Assembly: GCA_020636045.1 (NCBI GenBank)
Contig: JACJYP010000001.1
Coordinates: 778,568 to 842,567 of the forward strand
Direction: 5' to 3'
DNA length: 64,000 bases
From: Lewinellaceae bacterium
GTDB taxonomy: Bacteria; Bacteroidota; Bacteroidia; Chitinophagales; Saprospiraceae
Below are positions 16,819 through 25,438 of the stretch, one piece after another; within the stretch, counting starts at the first letter, position 1, and each line of letters begins with the position of its first letter. Made by a program: the position numbers and the translations under genes. The notes under the pieces are model-generated. The model saw only the letters and a list, made by a program, of their open reading frames with translations. It was not told where the DNA came from and searched no databases.

Positions 16819-18525
16819 TCATATCAGCTGGTATTCCGCCAGGTTCATCATGTATTTATGCATGGATGCGAGGCGAAACTTTACGATCTCTTCAACCATC
16901 TGGTTGCCCGGATCGGACAGGTAGGTGATCCAGGCCGCTGTCCAGTAGCCGTCGTTGGCCTGGCCGGAGAGCAGGATGCTTTTCAGCAGCTGCTTTTTTG
17001 CCGCCGAAATGTCCATGGGAAGCAGTATCCGCAGGGTGTCATCGATCAGCTGGTTGGGATCCTCCGGGTGGTCGAATTGCTTGGCGAATTCGATGTGATC
17101 GATGGACAGATCGTCATTGTCAGTGGAAATTTTGAAAAAGGAGAGCACATCCGTGATGATGTTCCGGTTGCGCATGGTATCACTGTTGATCCACATGCGG
17201 TAGTAGCCCGGCGACTGCCGGAATGCCTGCCAGCCCGCCACGTTGGGCGGATCGCCGGGCAGCATCTGCAGGTTGCCGCTGCCGTAATTGATCAGGAGCC
17301 GCATCTGGAACTCGTCGTAGGGTGTAGAGCCCGGTATCTGCAAATTGTAGTTGCGCATTACCCCGACCACAAGGTCGAGTGGCGTTTTGATAAAACAGCC
17401 TTTGTTGTAGGCGTCGAAGAAATGCTCGCTGTTGAGCAGGGCTTCCATCACCGGTTTGATCTCGTAGTTGTTGTTGCGGAATATCTGCGCCAGCGGCTGA
17501 ATAATGTCCGCTTCCACCGTTGCGTCGATCTTGTAGTACAAAAAGAAGCGGTATATCTTTCGGCAAATGAATTCGGCCACCTGCTGCTTCTGAAAGATCA
17601 TGTCGAGCAAGGCATCGAGTTCCTGATGGCCGTCGGTGCTGCCCTGGATGACGGTGTTGTTGTAAAAAGACGAGAATACTTTAAAGCCCGTGTCGTGGGC
17701 ATTTACATCGAAAAAGGTCGTGGCGTTCAGGAAATTGATGCGCCAGCCGGTGAGCACGCGCGCCGCCGCCACCACGTCGTCTTCGGTGTAGGTGCTGGCC
17801 GATTCCTTGCCAATGGTAAACAGTTCCTGCAACTCGCGCGCGTAGTTTTCGTCGGGCGCCGTCACGTTGTTCAGGAATCCGTTGAGGAAGATCAGCATGC
17901 AGGGATCGAGCGTAATGGCCTTTACGAAGTCCTTGAAATTGCCAAGGGCATTTTCCCGCAGCGTTTTATTGTACAGGTAGGAGGCACGGCCCCAGAGCGC
18001 CGTTTCGGTGCGTGTGGCGAAGTGGTTGTGCCAGAACAGCGTCATTTTCTCCTGGATGTTGGCGTCCGAACGGATCATGCGATCGAGCCACCACCCGCGC
18101 CACGACTCAATGCGATACACTTCGGCGTCAAGGTTGTACTGCGCGTTGATCCAGGTTTGGCCTGCCGGCACTGTCGGGTCCGTAAAATCCGGGCCGTTAT
18201 AGTTATTGACCGGCGGGGCGGGCGCAGTCGTGGGCACATTGAGCACGTAGTCAACAGCCGCTTCGGCGCTGCCGAGCGCCACCAGTTGATCGATCTGTGC
18301 CTTGTTGGCGCCGAAAGTGGTGCGCCGCAACAGGTGCGCCGCATGTTCGGGGCCCCAGGGGCCGGTATAGGGTGTCAGGTCGCCGGAAAGGGTAAATTCG
18401 GTTTCCGGAAATTGGGCCGCGGTGAGGTCGGCCTGATCGGGAAAGACCTGCTCGACGCGTACCCCGCCGCCGGGCGGGATCAGTCGCTGCAAAAAATCTC
18501 TCCTGGCAGTGGAATGATTAGCCAT
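16819..18525 (-). CDS. DUF1800 family protein
   Basis: A 568-residue, largely helical protein of the DUF1800 family. Recognisable pieces are HLLRRTTFGANKAQIDQLV near residue 65, LFWHNHFATRTETA, the DENYARELQELFTIG motif, VLTGWRIN and ISxDPNVAGW-type segment PPNVAGWQAFRQSPGYY. These are typical of proteins that always travel with DUF1501 partners, as here, where the DUF1501 gene follows in the same direction. No clear signal peptide is visible; the N terminus MANHSTARRDFLQRLIPPGG is only weakly Tat-like. The biochemical function is not known. Part of a two-gene operon ending at the terminator near 15100. Confidence 0.85.
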   Translation of the reverse strand: MANHSTARRDFLQRLIPPGGGVRVEQVFPDQADLTAAQFPETEFTLSGDLTPYTGPWGPEHAAHLLRRTTFGANKAQIDQLVALGSAEAAVDYVLNVPTTAPAPPVNNYNGPDFTDPTVPAGQTWINAQYNLDAEVYRIESWRGWWLDRMIRSDANIQEKMTLFWHNHFATRTETALWGRASYLYNKTLRENALGNFKDFVKAITLDPCMLIFLNGFLNNVTAPDENYARELQELFTIGKESASTYTEDDVVAAARVLTGWRINFLNATTFFDVNAHDTGFKVFSSFYNNTVIQGSTDGHQELDALLDMIFQKQQVAEFICRKIYRFFLYYKIDATVEADIIQPLAQIFRNNNYEIKPVMEALLNSEHFFDAYNKGCFIKTPLDLVVGVMRNYNLQIPGSTPYDEFQMRLLINYGSGNLQMLPGDPPNVAGWQAFRQSPGYYRMWINSDTMRNRNIITDVLSFFKISTDNDDLSIDHIEFAKQFDHPEDPNQLIDDTLRILLPMDISAAKKQLLKSILLSGQANDGYWTAAWITYLSDPGNQMVEEIVKFRLASMHKYMMNLAEYQLI

Positions 18526-18543
18526 TTTGCTTGGAAGATTGTT

Positions 18544-18599
18544 AGAGTGTGTTTAAAATTCGCTCATCGGGCTGCGAGCAGTAAATTTAAACACACTCT
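18544..18599. repeat. Hairpin repeat, TTTAAACACA type (copy 1)
   Basis: A 14-base perfect inverted repeat (AGAGTGTGTTTAAA with TTTAAACACACTCT) encloses a 28-base centre containing CGAGCAG. A closely related hairpin is at 56030-56069; both share CGAGCAGNAAA followed by TTTAAACACA. Each sits just upstream of a minus-strand start codon. Confidence 0.6.
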
Positions 18600-18828
18600 T
18601 AATGACAGGAAAAAGAGGAATGCAGGCGATCGGGGCGGTCTGTAGGGGGGGGTAAAAAATCCGCGGAAGGCGTTTTCGGGCAAAACAAAGTAAGAAGCTT
18701 TGGCGAGGCGTCCGCGTTATCAAGGCGTTAAATTGAAATTCGATAACAAATGTACCGGAATGGTTACAGGGGTGTCGGGTAAAAGCCTGGCGTTTCCGCC
18801 ATTTTACTGCAAAGCAGGCAGGAAGAAC

Positions 18829-18836
18829 TACCTTCG
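18829..18836 (+). promoter_or_regulatory. -7 box (TACCTTCG) for the thiolase gene
   Basis: TACCTTCG is a common variant of the TAnnTTTG -7 box, 30 bases before the ATG at 18867. Confidence 0.45.
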
Positions 18837-18866
18837 CCCCCGAAATCATCCGAACGATCACACATC

Positions 18867-20081
18867 ATGAAAGAAGCATATATCATCGACGGCGTGCGCA
18901 CGCCGGTAGGAAAATTCGGAGGTAGCTTGTCGCCGGTCCGCACCGACGACCTGGGCGCCCTGGTGCTGAAAGCGCTGGCCGAAAAACACCCCGGCATTCC
19001 CAAGGAAGCCTATGACGATGTGATCATGGGCTGTGCCAACCAGGCCGGCGAAGACAACCGCAATGTGGCGCGCATGTGTCTGTTGCTGGCGGGACTTCCC
19101 TGGTCGGTGCCGGGTGAAACGGTCAACCGCCTCTGCTCTTCGGGCATGTCGGCCGTCGTGCAGGCCGCCCGCGCGATCCGGTCAGGCGACGGCGATCTGT
19201 TCATGGCAGGCGGCGTGGAGCACATGACCCGCGGCCCCTGGGTCATTTCGAAGGCATCACAACCCTTCGGCCGCGATTCGGAAATGCACGACAGCAGCTT
19301 CGGCTGGCGGTTTGTCAACCCCAGAATGAAAGCCCTGTACGGCACCGAGGGCATGGGCGAAACCGCGGAAAACCTGGCGGCCATGTACCGCATCAGCCGC
19401 GACGACCAGGACGCATTCGCCTGGCGTTCGCAGCAAAAAGCAACCGGCGCACAGGTATCTGGGCGACTGGCGGATGAGATCGTAGCGGTAGAGATACCAC
19501 GCCACAAGCGCGAATCGCTGATATTCGATACGGATGAATTCGTCAAGCCGGATACGACACCTGAAATACTCGCCAAGCTCCGTCCGGCTTTCAAAAAAGC
19601 GGAGGACGGCGGCACCGTCACGGCGGGCAACTCCTCGGGGTTGAACGACGGCGCGGCGGCCTTGCTGATCGCCTCGGAAGATGCCGTCGGCCGGTATTTT
19701 CTGAAGCCGCTGGCGCGCATCGTGAGTTCGGCGGTCGTTGGCGTGGAGCCGCGCATCATGGGCATCGGCCCCGTCGGCGCTTCGAAAAAGGCGCTGGCCA
19801 AAGCAGGTATTAGCTTCGACGATTTAGGCGTCATCGAACTCAACGAAGCCTTTGCCGCCCAGAGCCTGGCCTGCATGCGCGAACTGGGGCTTGCCGACGA
19901 CGACCCGCGCGTCAACCCCAACGGCGGCGCCATTGCCATCGGCCACCCGCTGGGCATGTCGGGCGCGCGCATCCTGCACACCGCTGCCATCGAACTGCAC
20001 AAGCGCGGGGAGCGCTACGCATTAGCGACCATGTGCGTGGGTGTGGGACAAGGATATGCCGTGGTGCTGGAAAAGGTATAG
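18867..20081 (+). CDS. Thiolase (acetyl-CoA C-acyltransferase), PcaF/PaaJ-like
   Basis: A 404-residue degradative-type thiolase that would cleave 3-oxoacyl-CoA with CoA to acetyl-CoA and a shortened acyl-CoA in the cytoplasm. The active-site triad is complete: the nucleophile Cys near residue 90 in NRLCSSGMSA, His near 359 in GHPLGMSGARI, and the second Cys near 390 in CVGVGQG. The stretch CANQAGEDNRNVARM is particularly like 3-oxoadipyl-CoA thiolases (PcaF/PaaJ), so aromatic or phenylacetate breakdown is possible, but no other gene of such a pathway is nearby. Fatty acid beta-oxidation is the alternative. It appears monocistronic, with the convergent ABC transporter ending 7 bases away. Confidence 0.88.
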   Translation: MKEAYIIDGVRTPVGKFGGSLSPVRTDDLGALVLKALAEKHPGIPKEAYDDVIMGCANQAGEDNRNVARMCLLLAGLPWSVPGETVNRLCSSGMSAVVQAARAIRSGDGDLFMAGGVEHMTRGPWVISKASQPFGRDSEMHDSSFGWRFVNPRMKALYGTEGMGETAENLAAMYRISRDDQDAFAWRSQQKATGAQVSGRLADEIVAVEIPRHKRESLIFDTDEFVKPDTTPEILAKLRPAFKKAEDGGTVTAGNSSGLNDGAAALLIASEDAVGRYFLKPLARIVSSAVVGVEPRIMGIGPVGASKKALAKAGISFDDLGVIELNEAFAAQSLACMRELGLADDDPRVNPNGGAIAIGHPLGMSGARILHTAAIELHKRGERYALATMCVGVGQGYAVVLEKV

Positions 20082-20087
20082 ACGGCT

Positions 20088-20840
20088 TCAGCGCTCAAAC
20101 CACGCATAAAGATCTTCCATTTTCAGTTGTTGCCGGGCCGCTGCATCCAGGTCGTATTCAATCTTGCCCGCGTGCATGTGCACGAGACGGTTGCCGTAGC
20201 GCAGTGAGTCGCGCAGGTTGTGTGTGATCAGCACGGTGGTCAGTTCCTGCGCCTGAACGATCTTTTCTGCCGTTTGCATCACCACTTCCGCGGATTTCGG
20301 GTCGAGTGCGGCGGTGGGTTCGTCAAGCAGCAAAATATCGGTGTGGTCCATGGCGCTCATTAACATGGTCAGCGCCTGCCTTTGGCCGCCCGACAAGGCG
20401 CCGATGGGCTGCTGGAGTTTATTTTCGAGGCCGAGGCCGAGACCCGCTATTTTTTCCCGGACTGTTTTTTTAAATGCATCGTCAATGCCGATCCGCAGGC
20501 GCTTGGGCTGCGTGCGCAGCGCCGCGAGCCGGAAATTGTCGAGGATGCTCAGTTCCGGCGCCGTGCCGCCCAGCGGATTCTGAAAAACGCGGGCCACCCA
20601 GCGGCTGCGCCGGTGCTCGGGCATGTCCGTCACGTCCTCTCCCTTGATCCTTACGCGGCCCCCACCCGGCAGCACCGCGCCTGAAATAACGTTCAGCAGC
20701 GTCGTTTTTCCCGAACCGTTGGAGCCCGTCAGCACGACGAAATCGCCCTTTGCGATCGTCAGATCGACATCCTTCAGCGCCGTCACTTCGTTGACCTCGC
20801 CGCGGTTGAACACTTTGGTGATATGGCTGAGTTCGATCAT
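20088..20840 (-). CDS. ABC transporter ATP-binding protein (TrpZ-like)
   Basis: A 250-residue cytoplasmic ATPase that powers the importer encoded upstream. The start at 20840 (MIELSHITKVFNRGE) is chosen because the ABC fold begins there and the ATG overlaps the permease stop by four bases. Walker A is TGSNGSGKTTLL, the signature is LSGGQRQALT, Walker B is ILLLDEPTAALD and the H-loop His is in LITHNL. All catalytic motifs are intact. Last gene of a three-gene operon, with order substrate-binding protein, permease, ATPase. Confidence 0.9.
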   Translation of the reverse strand: MIELSHITKVFNRGEVNEVTALKDVDLTIAKGDFVVLTGSNGSGKTTLLNVISGAVLPGGGRVRIKGEDVTDMPEHRRSRWVARVFQNPLGGTAPELSILDNFRLAALRTQPKRLRIGIDDAFKKTVREKIAGLGLGLENKLQQPIGALSGGQRQALTMLMSAMDHTDILLLDEPTAALDPKSAEVVMQTAEKIVQAQELTTVLITHNLRDSLRYGNRLVHMHAGKIEYDLDAAARQQLKMEDLYAWFER

Positions 20841-21706
20841 ATGGCCTGGCGCCTGACCAGCCGCGGGATGCCCACGATGGCCATGACGGCGAGAGAGGTG
20901 ATGAGTTTTATCATGCTGGGATCTACGCCGAGGGTGAGCGAGGTGGCCAGCACGATCTGGAAAAGGATGCAGCCCGCCACGATCACCAGCAGTTGCAGCC
21001 ACACGCGCCGGAGGCCCAGCCACTGGATCAATGCGTCGCCGATCAGCACGGAGCCCAGGCCAACCAGCACGATGCCGATGCCCATGTTGATATCGGTAAA
21101 ACGCTGGTACTGCGCTACAAGCGATCCGGTCAGGGCCGTCATGGCGTTGGCGATCGCAAGACCGATGATCTTCATGCGGTTGTTGTTGATTCCCAGGGCG
21201 CGGGTCATCGTTTCGCTGCTGCCCGTGGCGCGCATGGCGAGCCCGAAATCGGTGCGCAGCACGTATGCCAGTAATGCGCTCAGGACCACGACGATGAGCA
21301 GGCTGACGGAAAATTCATTCAGAATATCGTCCTCAAAAGGGCCCAGTGTGCTGAAAATGACGTTCTCCTGGTTCAGCGGAACGTTGGAACGGCCCAGCAG
21401 GTTCAGGTTGATCGAGTACAGCCCCGTCATCACCAGGATGCCGGAAAGCAGGGCGTCGATCTTCAGGCGCGTGTGCACGAGCCCTGTGAGCACGCCCGCT
21501 ACCGATCCGGCGGCCATGGCGGCTGCGATGACGGCCGGCATGGGCCATTCGCGGAGCAGCAGGATCGCTGTAACCACCCCGCCGAGCGTATAACTGCCGT
21601 CGGTCGTGATGTCGGGTATGCGGAAGATCTTCATGGTGATAAAGATTCCCAGCCCCATTGCAGAAAGGCAAAGCCCCAGCGCCAGCGCGGTCAGGTAAAA
21701 GATCAT
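20837..21706 (-). CDS. ABC transporter permease (TrpY-like, LivH-type)
   Basis: A 289-residue inner-membrane permease with about eight to nine hydrophobic segments, of the branched-chain-amino-acid-type (BPL) fold. FRIPDITTDGSYTLGG near residue 30 and ALGINNNRMKIIGLAIANA near 180 match the permease of ABC_sub_bind-type importers, such as the TrpXYZ/TyrP-like systems for aromatic amino acids. It overlaps both neighbours by four bases, so translation of the three genes is probably coupled. The substrate is inferred by family only. Confidence 0.87.
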   Translation of the reverse strand: MIFYLTALALGLCLSAMGLGIFITMKIFRIPDITTDGSYTLGGVVTAILLLREWPMPAVIAAAMAAGSVAGVLTGLVHTRLKIDALLSGILVMTGLYSINLNLLGRSNVPLNQENVIFSTLGPFEDDILNEFSVSLLIVVVLSALLAYVLRTDFGLAMRATGSSETMTRALGINNNRMKIIGLAIANAMTALTGSLVAQYQRFTDINMGIGIVLVGLGSVLIGDALIQWLGLRRVWLQLLVIVAGCILFQIVLATSLTLGVDPSMIKLITSLAVMAIVGIPRLVRRQAI

Positions 21707-22680
21707 TGCGTGACGGCCTCGTATTGCGCGGGCACTTCGATGCCGAAGCGTTTTGCAGATTCGGGGTTATAGACGTGTTTTCTGATCTTCACCATTTCCC
21801 AATGCAGCCCTTCCGTCGAGTTGTTTTTGAGAAACTGCACTGCCTGCTCACCCGCCTGGTATCCCCACTGGTAAATATCGGCGCCGTAAGCCGCCACCGC
21901 GCCGCGCGCCACCAGACCCGCTTCGCTGGTAAACACCGGCACATTGGCCTCGTTGCAGGCCTTGATGATGGTCTCGAAGGCGCCGAACACCGTGTTGTCG
22001 GGATTTGCAAAAAACGCGTCGATGTCCTCGTTGAGCAGCGCCGCAGTCACCAGTTGCGCATCGGCGGTCGCGTTCACGGGCCGGGCAACCAGTTGCACAC
22101 CCAGGTTGTTTGCCAGGCTTTGCAGGCGCTGGAAAGCTTCTACCGACTGCGGTTCCGACTGGTTGAACAACAGGCCCACGCGCAAGATCTGACCTTTTGG
22201 TTTTACAAGACTAGAGATCAGTGAAAAAGAAGTGTCGATATACGACAGGTTGTCGGCAACGCCGAAAAGATTGGCCGGCGCCTTGCCGTCGGCATCCTCC
22301 ACTTTCATCAGGGCCGGCGTGGGCGCCACCATCATGAAGATCGGGATCTCGGAAGTGTTTTTTAACGCCGTGATCGTCGACAGTGAGGGGTTCGTAGCGA
22401 TGAGTGTCACTTTCTGTGTGGTAAAATAACGCACGATCTGGGTCAGGGTAGGAATATCTCCCTGGGCGTTGCGATAGATCAGTTTGATCGTTTTCTGTTC
22501 CTCTGAAAACCCGCCCTTCTTCAGGGCGTCGAGGAAGCCGGTTTTTGCCTGTTCGATGGTGCTGTCCTCGAAGGCGTCGACAAAGCCGACCGTGGGGACA
22601 TCGCTTTTTTGCGTACAGGCAAACAGGAAGGCCATGAGCGCCAGCGCACATGCCCGGATCGTTTTTGTTCGGTTTTTCAC
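21703..22680 (-). CDS. ABC transporter substrate-binding lipoprotein (TrpX-like)
   Basis: A 325-residue protein of the ABC_sub_bind family. The signal sequence MKNRTKTIRACALALMAFLFAC ends in a lipobox (LFAC), so it should be a lipoprotein facing the periplasm. The mature protein has the two-lobe layout with VGFVDAFEDSTIEQAKTGFL, a stretch around VTLIATNPSLSTITALKNT, and IDAFFANPDNTVFGAFETII. Members with known ligands bind aromatic amino acids; the ligand here is inferred. First gene of the importer operon. A TATCCTTG sequence about 50-60 bases upstream is a one-mismatch -7 box. Confidence 0.87.
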   Translation of the reverse strand: MKNRTKTIRACALALMAFLFACTQKSDVPTVGFVDAFEDSTIEQAKTGFLDALKKGGFSEEQKTIKLIYRNAQGDIPTLTQIVRYFTTQKVTLIATNPSLSTITALKNTSEIPIFMMVAPTPALMKVEDADGKAPANLFGVADNLSYIDTSFSLISSLVKPKGQILRVGLLFNQSEPQSVEAFQRLQSLANNLGVQLVARPVNATADAQLVTAALLNEDIDAFFANPDNTVFGAFETIIKACNEANVPVFTSEAGLVARGAVAAYGADIYQWGYQAGEQAVQFLKNNSTEGLHWEMVKIRKHVYNPESAKRFGIEVPAQYEAVTQ

Positions 22681-22807
22681 ACTTTATTATTTTATCGTTG
22701 CTGAAAATAATTGGGGAATTACCCGCAAGGATAAAAGTATGGCATCCCCGGGATTTGAGAAAAAAAGCGCCCCGAAATCGCGTCCCCAACAATCAGATTT
22801 CACGGCA

Positions 22808-22862
22808 GCGCAGGTGGCAATATTTAAAATGCTGCCGACTGCCGCTGCCACCTGCTACTGCT
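22808..22862. repeat. GGCAG-type inverted repeat
   Basis: GCAGGTGGCA pairs with TGCCACCTGC around an AT-rich centre, with extra GCCGACTGCCGC units. Related to the inverted repeats at 10606 and 25271. It abuts the 3' end of the anti-sigma gene and may act in termination. Confidence 0.4.
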
Positions 22863-23612
22863 TCACAGTGCTCCCAGCAATTCCTGCGCTTGCCGGTAGT
22901 GTGCGTCATCGGGGGAAATACTGCCGAGGGTTTCCTTGCAACGCGCGATCTGGTTTTGCCGCAGCAAGACCAGGGCCTGCTGCCAGCGCGCCTCCGCAGC
23001 CCAGACATTCCGGCTGCCGGCGATCTGCCCGAATACCTCGCCTGCCTCCTGCCAGCGCTCCAGTCCGGCCAGGCATAGCCCGGAAAAGAACTGCGCTTCC
23101 GGGTCATCGGGCTTGTCAGCCAGATACGCCTGCAGGGCCTGTAGCGCGGCGGCATAATCTTTCCGGTTGAATGCCTGCTCGGCCGTTTTCAGGTGTTGCG
23201 TTCCGGCGTCGCCGCGCAGGGTGAACGAGGCTTCCGGTATTTGCTGATAGCGGGCATACAGCCTTTCGTGGGCCGGCGGACGCAGGAAAAGCCAGGCGAC
23301 GAACAGCAGGGCCAGGCCCGCCGCTACCGCCCACCAGTGGCGCGGCATTGCCACGCGACGGGCGCGTGTCTGCTGCTGCGCTTCCGCCGGAAAATGCGCC
23401 TTCCCGAGTTGTTGCAGGGTATCGCGCAGCGCGGCGCCGGCCGATTCGCCGGCCCAGTGCCGCCGGAGTTGTTCGCGCGTTTCGCGCACGGCAGCCACGG
23501 CAGCGGCCACGTCGGCGTGCTGCTGTATCTCGGCTTCAAAGGCTTCCCGCGCTGCGGGCGGCAGCGTTCCGTCGAGGTAGTCTTCTATACGAATGTAAAG
23601 GTCTTCTTCCAT
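22863..23612 (-). CDS. Membrane anti-sigma-like protein with TPR C-terminal half
   Basis: A 249-residue protein laid out like the one at 5869. The N-terminal helical segment (DLYIRIEDYLDGTLPPAARE) resembles zinc-less anti-sigma factors. One transmembrane helix lies around residues 90-108 (WWAVAAGLALLFVAWLFL). The periplasmic part has TPR-like repeats (AEQAFNRKDYAAALQALQAY, PDDPEAQFFSGLCLAGLERW and on). The sigma factor gene lies 10 bases upstream in the same operon. I infer that it holds that sigma factor at the membrane until a periplasmic signal is sensed; the signal is unknown. Confidence 0.72.
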   Translation of the reverse strand: MEEDLYIRIEDYLDGTLPPAAREAFEAEIQQHADVAAAVAAVRETREQLRRHWAGESAGAALRDTLQQLGKAHFPAEAQQQTRARRVAMPRHWWAVAAGLALLFVAWLFLRPPAHERLYARYQQIPEASFTLRGDAGTQHLKTAEQAFNRKDYAAALQALQAYLADKPDDPEAQFFSGLCLAGLERWQEAGEVFGQIAGSRNVWAAEARWQQALVLLRQNQIARCKETLGSISPDDAHYRQAQELLGAL

Positions 23613-23622
23613 GTGCTCGCGG

Positions 23623-24195
23623 TCATTTCAGGTGCACGAATTCAGGTGATGAACGTATCCATCCGGTCAGTTGGGCAATACACTCCGCCTTCTTTTTTCT
23701 GGCGTAGCCATAACTGACGCCCATTTGTTCGCTCACCTCCTCCATTGACAAACCTGTCCATGAAAGTTTCAGGAAAGCCCGGCACTTTTCCGAAAGGCGG
23801 TCGAAAAAACGGACGAACAAACGGTTGCGCGCTTCCTCCGTCAGGGTTTGGTCTGCAAGGGCGCCCGCATCCGTTGTATGCTTAAATCCGTCCGCTTCGG
23901 TAATTGTTACCTGCGCGCGCTGCCGGCGCTTGAGTTCGTTGAGCCACTTGCCCCGGCATACCAGGTACAGATAAGCCTCGAAGGGACAGCGCAGCACAAA
24001 ACCCGGCTTGCGCGCCTGGTGCGCGATCGCCAGCAGGGCATCCTGAAAAACGTCGCAGGCATCGTCGGCGTTGCCGCTGTTGGCGCATACAAAGCGCTCG
24101 ATCCGCGCGGCAAAGCGGCGGTAGATCTCGCCGATGACGGCGTTGTCGTTGTCGAGCAGCGCCCGGATTAGATAACTGTCCTGATGTTCGCTCAT
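23623..24195 (-). CDS. ECF-type RNA polymerase sigma factor
   Basis: A 190-residue sigma-70 family protein. Region 2 spans about residues 20-85 (IGEIYRRFAARIERFVCANS, DDACDVFQDALLAIA, the basic KWLNELKRRQR). Region 4 lies near the C terminus (LSEKCRAFLKLSWTGLSMEE, then MGVSYGYARKKKAECIAQL). The ATG at 24195 is chosen because region 2 follows directly and a -7 box TACCTTCG lies 27 bases upstream; a longer in-frame extension has no sigma-like sequence. It is divergent from the gene at 24362, whose upstream region carries the first of three GGGGTAACA-N16-GATAT elements. The likely regulon thus includes the T9SS-related operon starting at 25507 and the gene at 31784. Confidence 0.85.
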   Translation of the reverse strand: MSEHQDSYLIRALLDNDNAVIGEIYRRFAARIERFVCANSGNADDACDVFQDALLAIAHQARKPGFVLRCPFEAYLYLVCRGKWLNELKRRQRAQVTITEADGFKHTTDAGALADQTLTEEARNRLFVRFFDRLSEKCRAFLKLSWTGLSMEEVSEQMGVSYGYARKKKAECIAQLTGWIRSSPEFVHLK

Positions 24196-24221
24196 ACCTG
24201 GCAGGCCATGTGTGTTACTGG

Positions 24222-24229
24222 CGAAGGTA
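24222..24229 (-). promoter_or_regulatory. -7 box (TACCTTCG) for the second sigma factor gene
   Basis: Minus-strand TACCTTCG, 27 bases before the ATG at 24195: a plausible vegetative promoter for the sigma/anti-sigma operon. Confidence 0.45.
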
Positions 24230-24266
24230 ACAGGGGCCGGCGATTTTTTAAATTTTTTACCGGACA

Positions 24267-24296
24267 GGGGTAACAAATTACACTCCCGCCTGATAT
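24267..24296 (+). promoter_or_regulatory. ECF promoter-like motif GGGGTAACA-N16-GATAT (copy 1)
   Basis: GGGGTAACA at 24267-24275 and GATAT at 24292-24296, sixteen bases apart, 65 bases before the ATG at 24362. Identical halves and spacing recur at 25439 and 31698. It looks like a -35/-10 pair of an ECF sigma factor. Confidence 0.72.
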
Positions 24297-24361
24297 GTGT
24301 TTGTCTGCCACCCGGCAACGGCAGGCGAATACATATTTTATAACCTTTAAAAATTGTTACG

Positions 24362-25171
24362 ATGGCAACCGAAAAAAAGAATGAATCCGCCACCCCTGAA
24401 AACCAGGATGTCAACCCCGAAAAAAAGGCCGGCACACCCGAAGCGGCCAGAGCAAACGACAGCGACCAGCAGGCAAGACAGATCGCCGACCTGCAGTCCC
24501 TGACCAATTCGCTCATCGACACCGTGAAAAAAGTGCAGCAGCAACAGACGCGCGACCTGAGTTACTTCGACGCCCTGTCCGACATCAAATCCGCCACCAA
24601 GGCCCTGCTGATGTCGCAGCCGGCGCCGGCCCTCGCAGGTGCCGACGCACCTGTCGCTGCAAAAAAGGAAGGATGCTCCGATGCACGCGAATGTATCTCA
24701 AACGAATGCTGCCGCTACGACATCATGCTTTCGCAGATCAGGGTCACCTCGATGCAGAATGAGCCCGGCGACAGCAACCTCGGCGTCATGGAGATCCGCC
24801 TGTTCGCACACCTCAACGGCATCGGCGCAGTGGTGCCGGGCATGTTCTCCACCCTCACGCTCCACAAACCGATCGGCAATCCGGCGCTCTGGACCACCGT
24901 CAATGCCAAGGTGGCTTCCGTGACCGTGCCCCACAACTTCCACAAGGATTTTCTGGTCACCATCGACGCCGAGGAGGTGGAAAACACTCAACTTGAAAAT
25001 GCATTGTACCAGCGCGACGAACATGGGTCGAACAACGGCACGCTTACGTTGACCTGCTGCTGCAAACCGCCCGTCATTACCATCGAGGTGCCCTTCACGG
25101 CAGGCGGCCTGGGCGCAGGCAACCGCGGCTCCATCGAAGTGCGGCTGACCGCCGTGAAAACGAGTAATTGA
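24362..25171 (+). CDS. Cys-rich soluble protein, probable ECF target
   Basis: A 269-residue protein of unknown function with no signal peptide. Residues 1-80 are charged, Ala/Gln-rich and likely disordered or coiled (SDQQARQIADLQSLTNSLID). A Cys cluster (CSDARECISNECC, residues about 104-116) precedes a beta-rich domain of about 140 residues that ends with a second cluster (TCCCKPP). Cytoplasmic unless exported by an unusual route. It is the only gene between its own promoter-like element and a strong terminator, and is divergent from the sigma factor gene, so it is probably a direct target of that sigma factor. Confidence 0.65.
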   Translation: MATEKKNESATPENQDVNPEKKAGTPEAARANDSDQQARQIADLQSLTNSLIDTVKKVQQQQTRDLSYFDALSDIKSATKALLMSQPAPALAGADAPVAAKKEGCSDARECISNECCRYDIMLSQIRVTSMQNEPGDSNLGVMEIRLFAHLNGIGAVVPGMFSTLTLHKPIGNPALWTTVNAKVASVTVPHNFHKDFLVTIDAEEVENTQLENALYQRDEHGSNNGTLTLTCCCKPPVITIEVPFTAGGLGAGNRGSIEVRLTAVKTSN

Positions 25172-25199
25172 TCACAGCAGGGTTTTCCCTGTGCAAGGC

Positions 25200-25217
25200 A
25201 TCTGTTTATCTAGTTGA
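25200..25217 (+). repeat. 18-base repeat, inverse copy at 32427-32445
   Basis: ATCTGTTTATCTAGTTGA here; the minus strand at 32427-32445 reads the same with one extra T. The two copies bracket the T9SS-related block in inverted orientation. Confidence 0.4.
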
Positions 25218-25270
25218 ACGGGGCCGTCCTGCCAGTACTCACCGCTGGCTGTGGGCGGCCCCTTTTTTTG
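25218..25270 (+). terminator. Rho-independent terminator
   Basis: GGGGCCGTCC pairs with GGGCGGCCCC, followed by seven T residues, 47 bases after the stop of the gene at 24362. Confidence 0.8.
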
Positions 25271-25430
25271 AGTTGGCAGTTGGCAGTGGCAGCTGCACTA
25301 AGCAGTTGAAGTAGGCAGTAATACCACGATTGCCGCAAAGCAAGACCGCCTCATTTCTCAGTGATGACCTTACGTCAGAACCCCTGCAAACTGCTACTGC
25401 CGCTGCCAACTGCCTCCTGCCAACTTTTTT
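25271..25430. repeat. Imperfect inverted repeat with GTTGGCAG arms
   Basis: The left arm repeats GTTGGCAGTTGGCAGTGGCAG-like units (split here as GTTGGCAG, TTGGCAG, TGGCAG). The right arm near 25390-25425, read in reverse, gives GTTGGCAGGAGGCAG and TTGGCAGCGGCAG. The centre is about 85-115 bases. Same family as the repeat at 10606. Confidence 0.45.
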
Positions 25431-25438
25431 GAAAAAGC

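Larger units (their letters stand above)
18526..18866. other. Intergenic region between DUF1800 and thiolase genes
   Basis: 341 bases with no gene I can support. It holds the hairpin repeat at 18544-18599, an eight-G run near 18643 and the thiolase promoter at its right end. Confidence 0.5.

Noticed and set aside
15273..18645. Two long plus-strand open frames opposite the DUF1501 and DUF1800 genes
   Set aside because: The minus-strand genes have clear family motifs, a Tat-like signal and a sorting domain; the plus-strand translations are Arg/His/Val-rich without domains.
18630..18690. Possible fourth GGGGTAACA-type promoter at an eight-G run
   Set aside because: The sequence reads GGGGTAAAA and no GATAT lies 16 bases downstream.
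24225..24245. Second GGTAACA next to the sigma factor start as an autoregulatory promoter
   Set aside because: It lacks the GGGG extension and has no GATAT at the required spacing; the overlapping minus-strand TACCTTCG box explains the region better.
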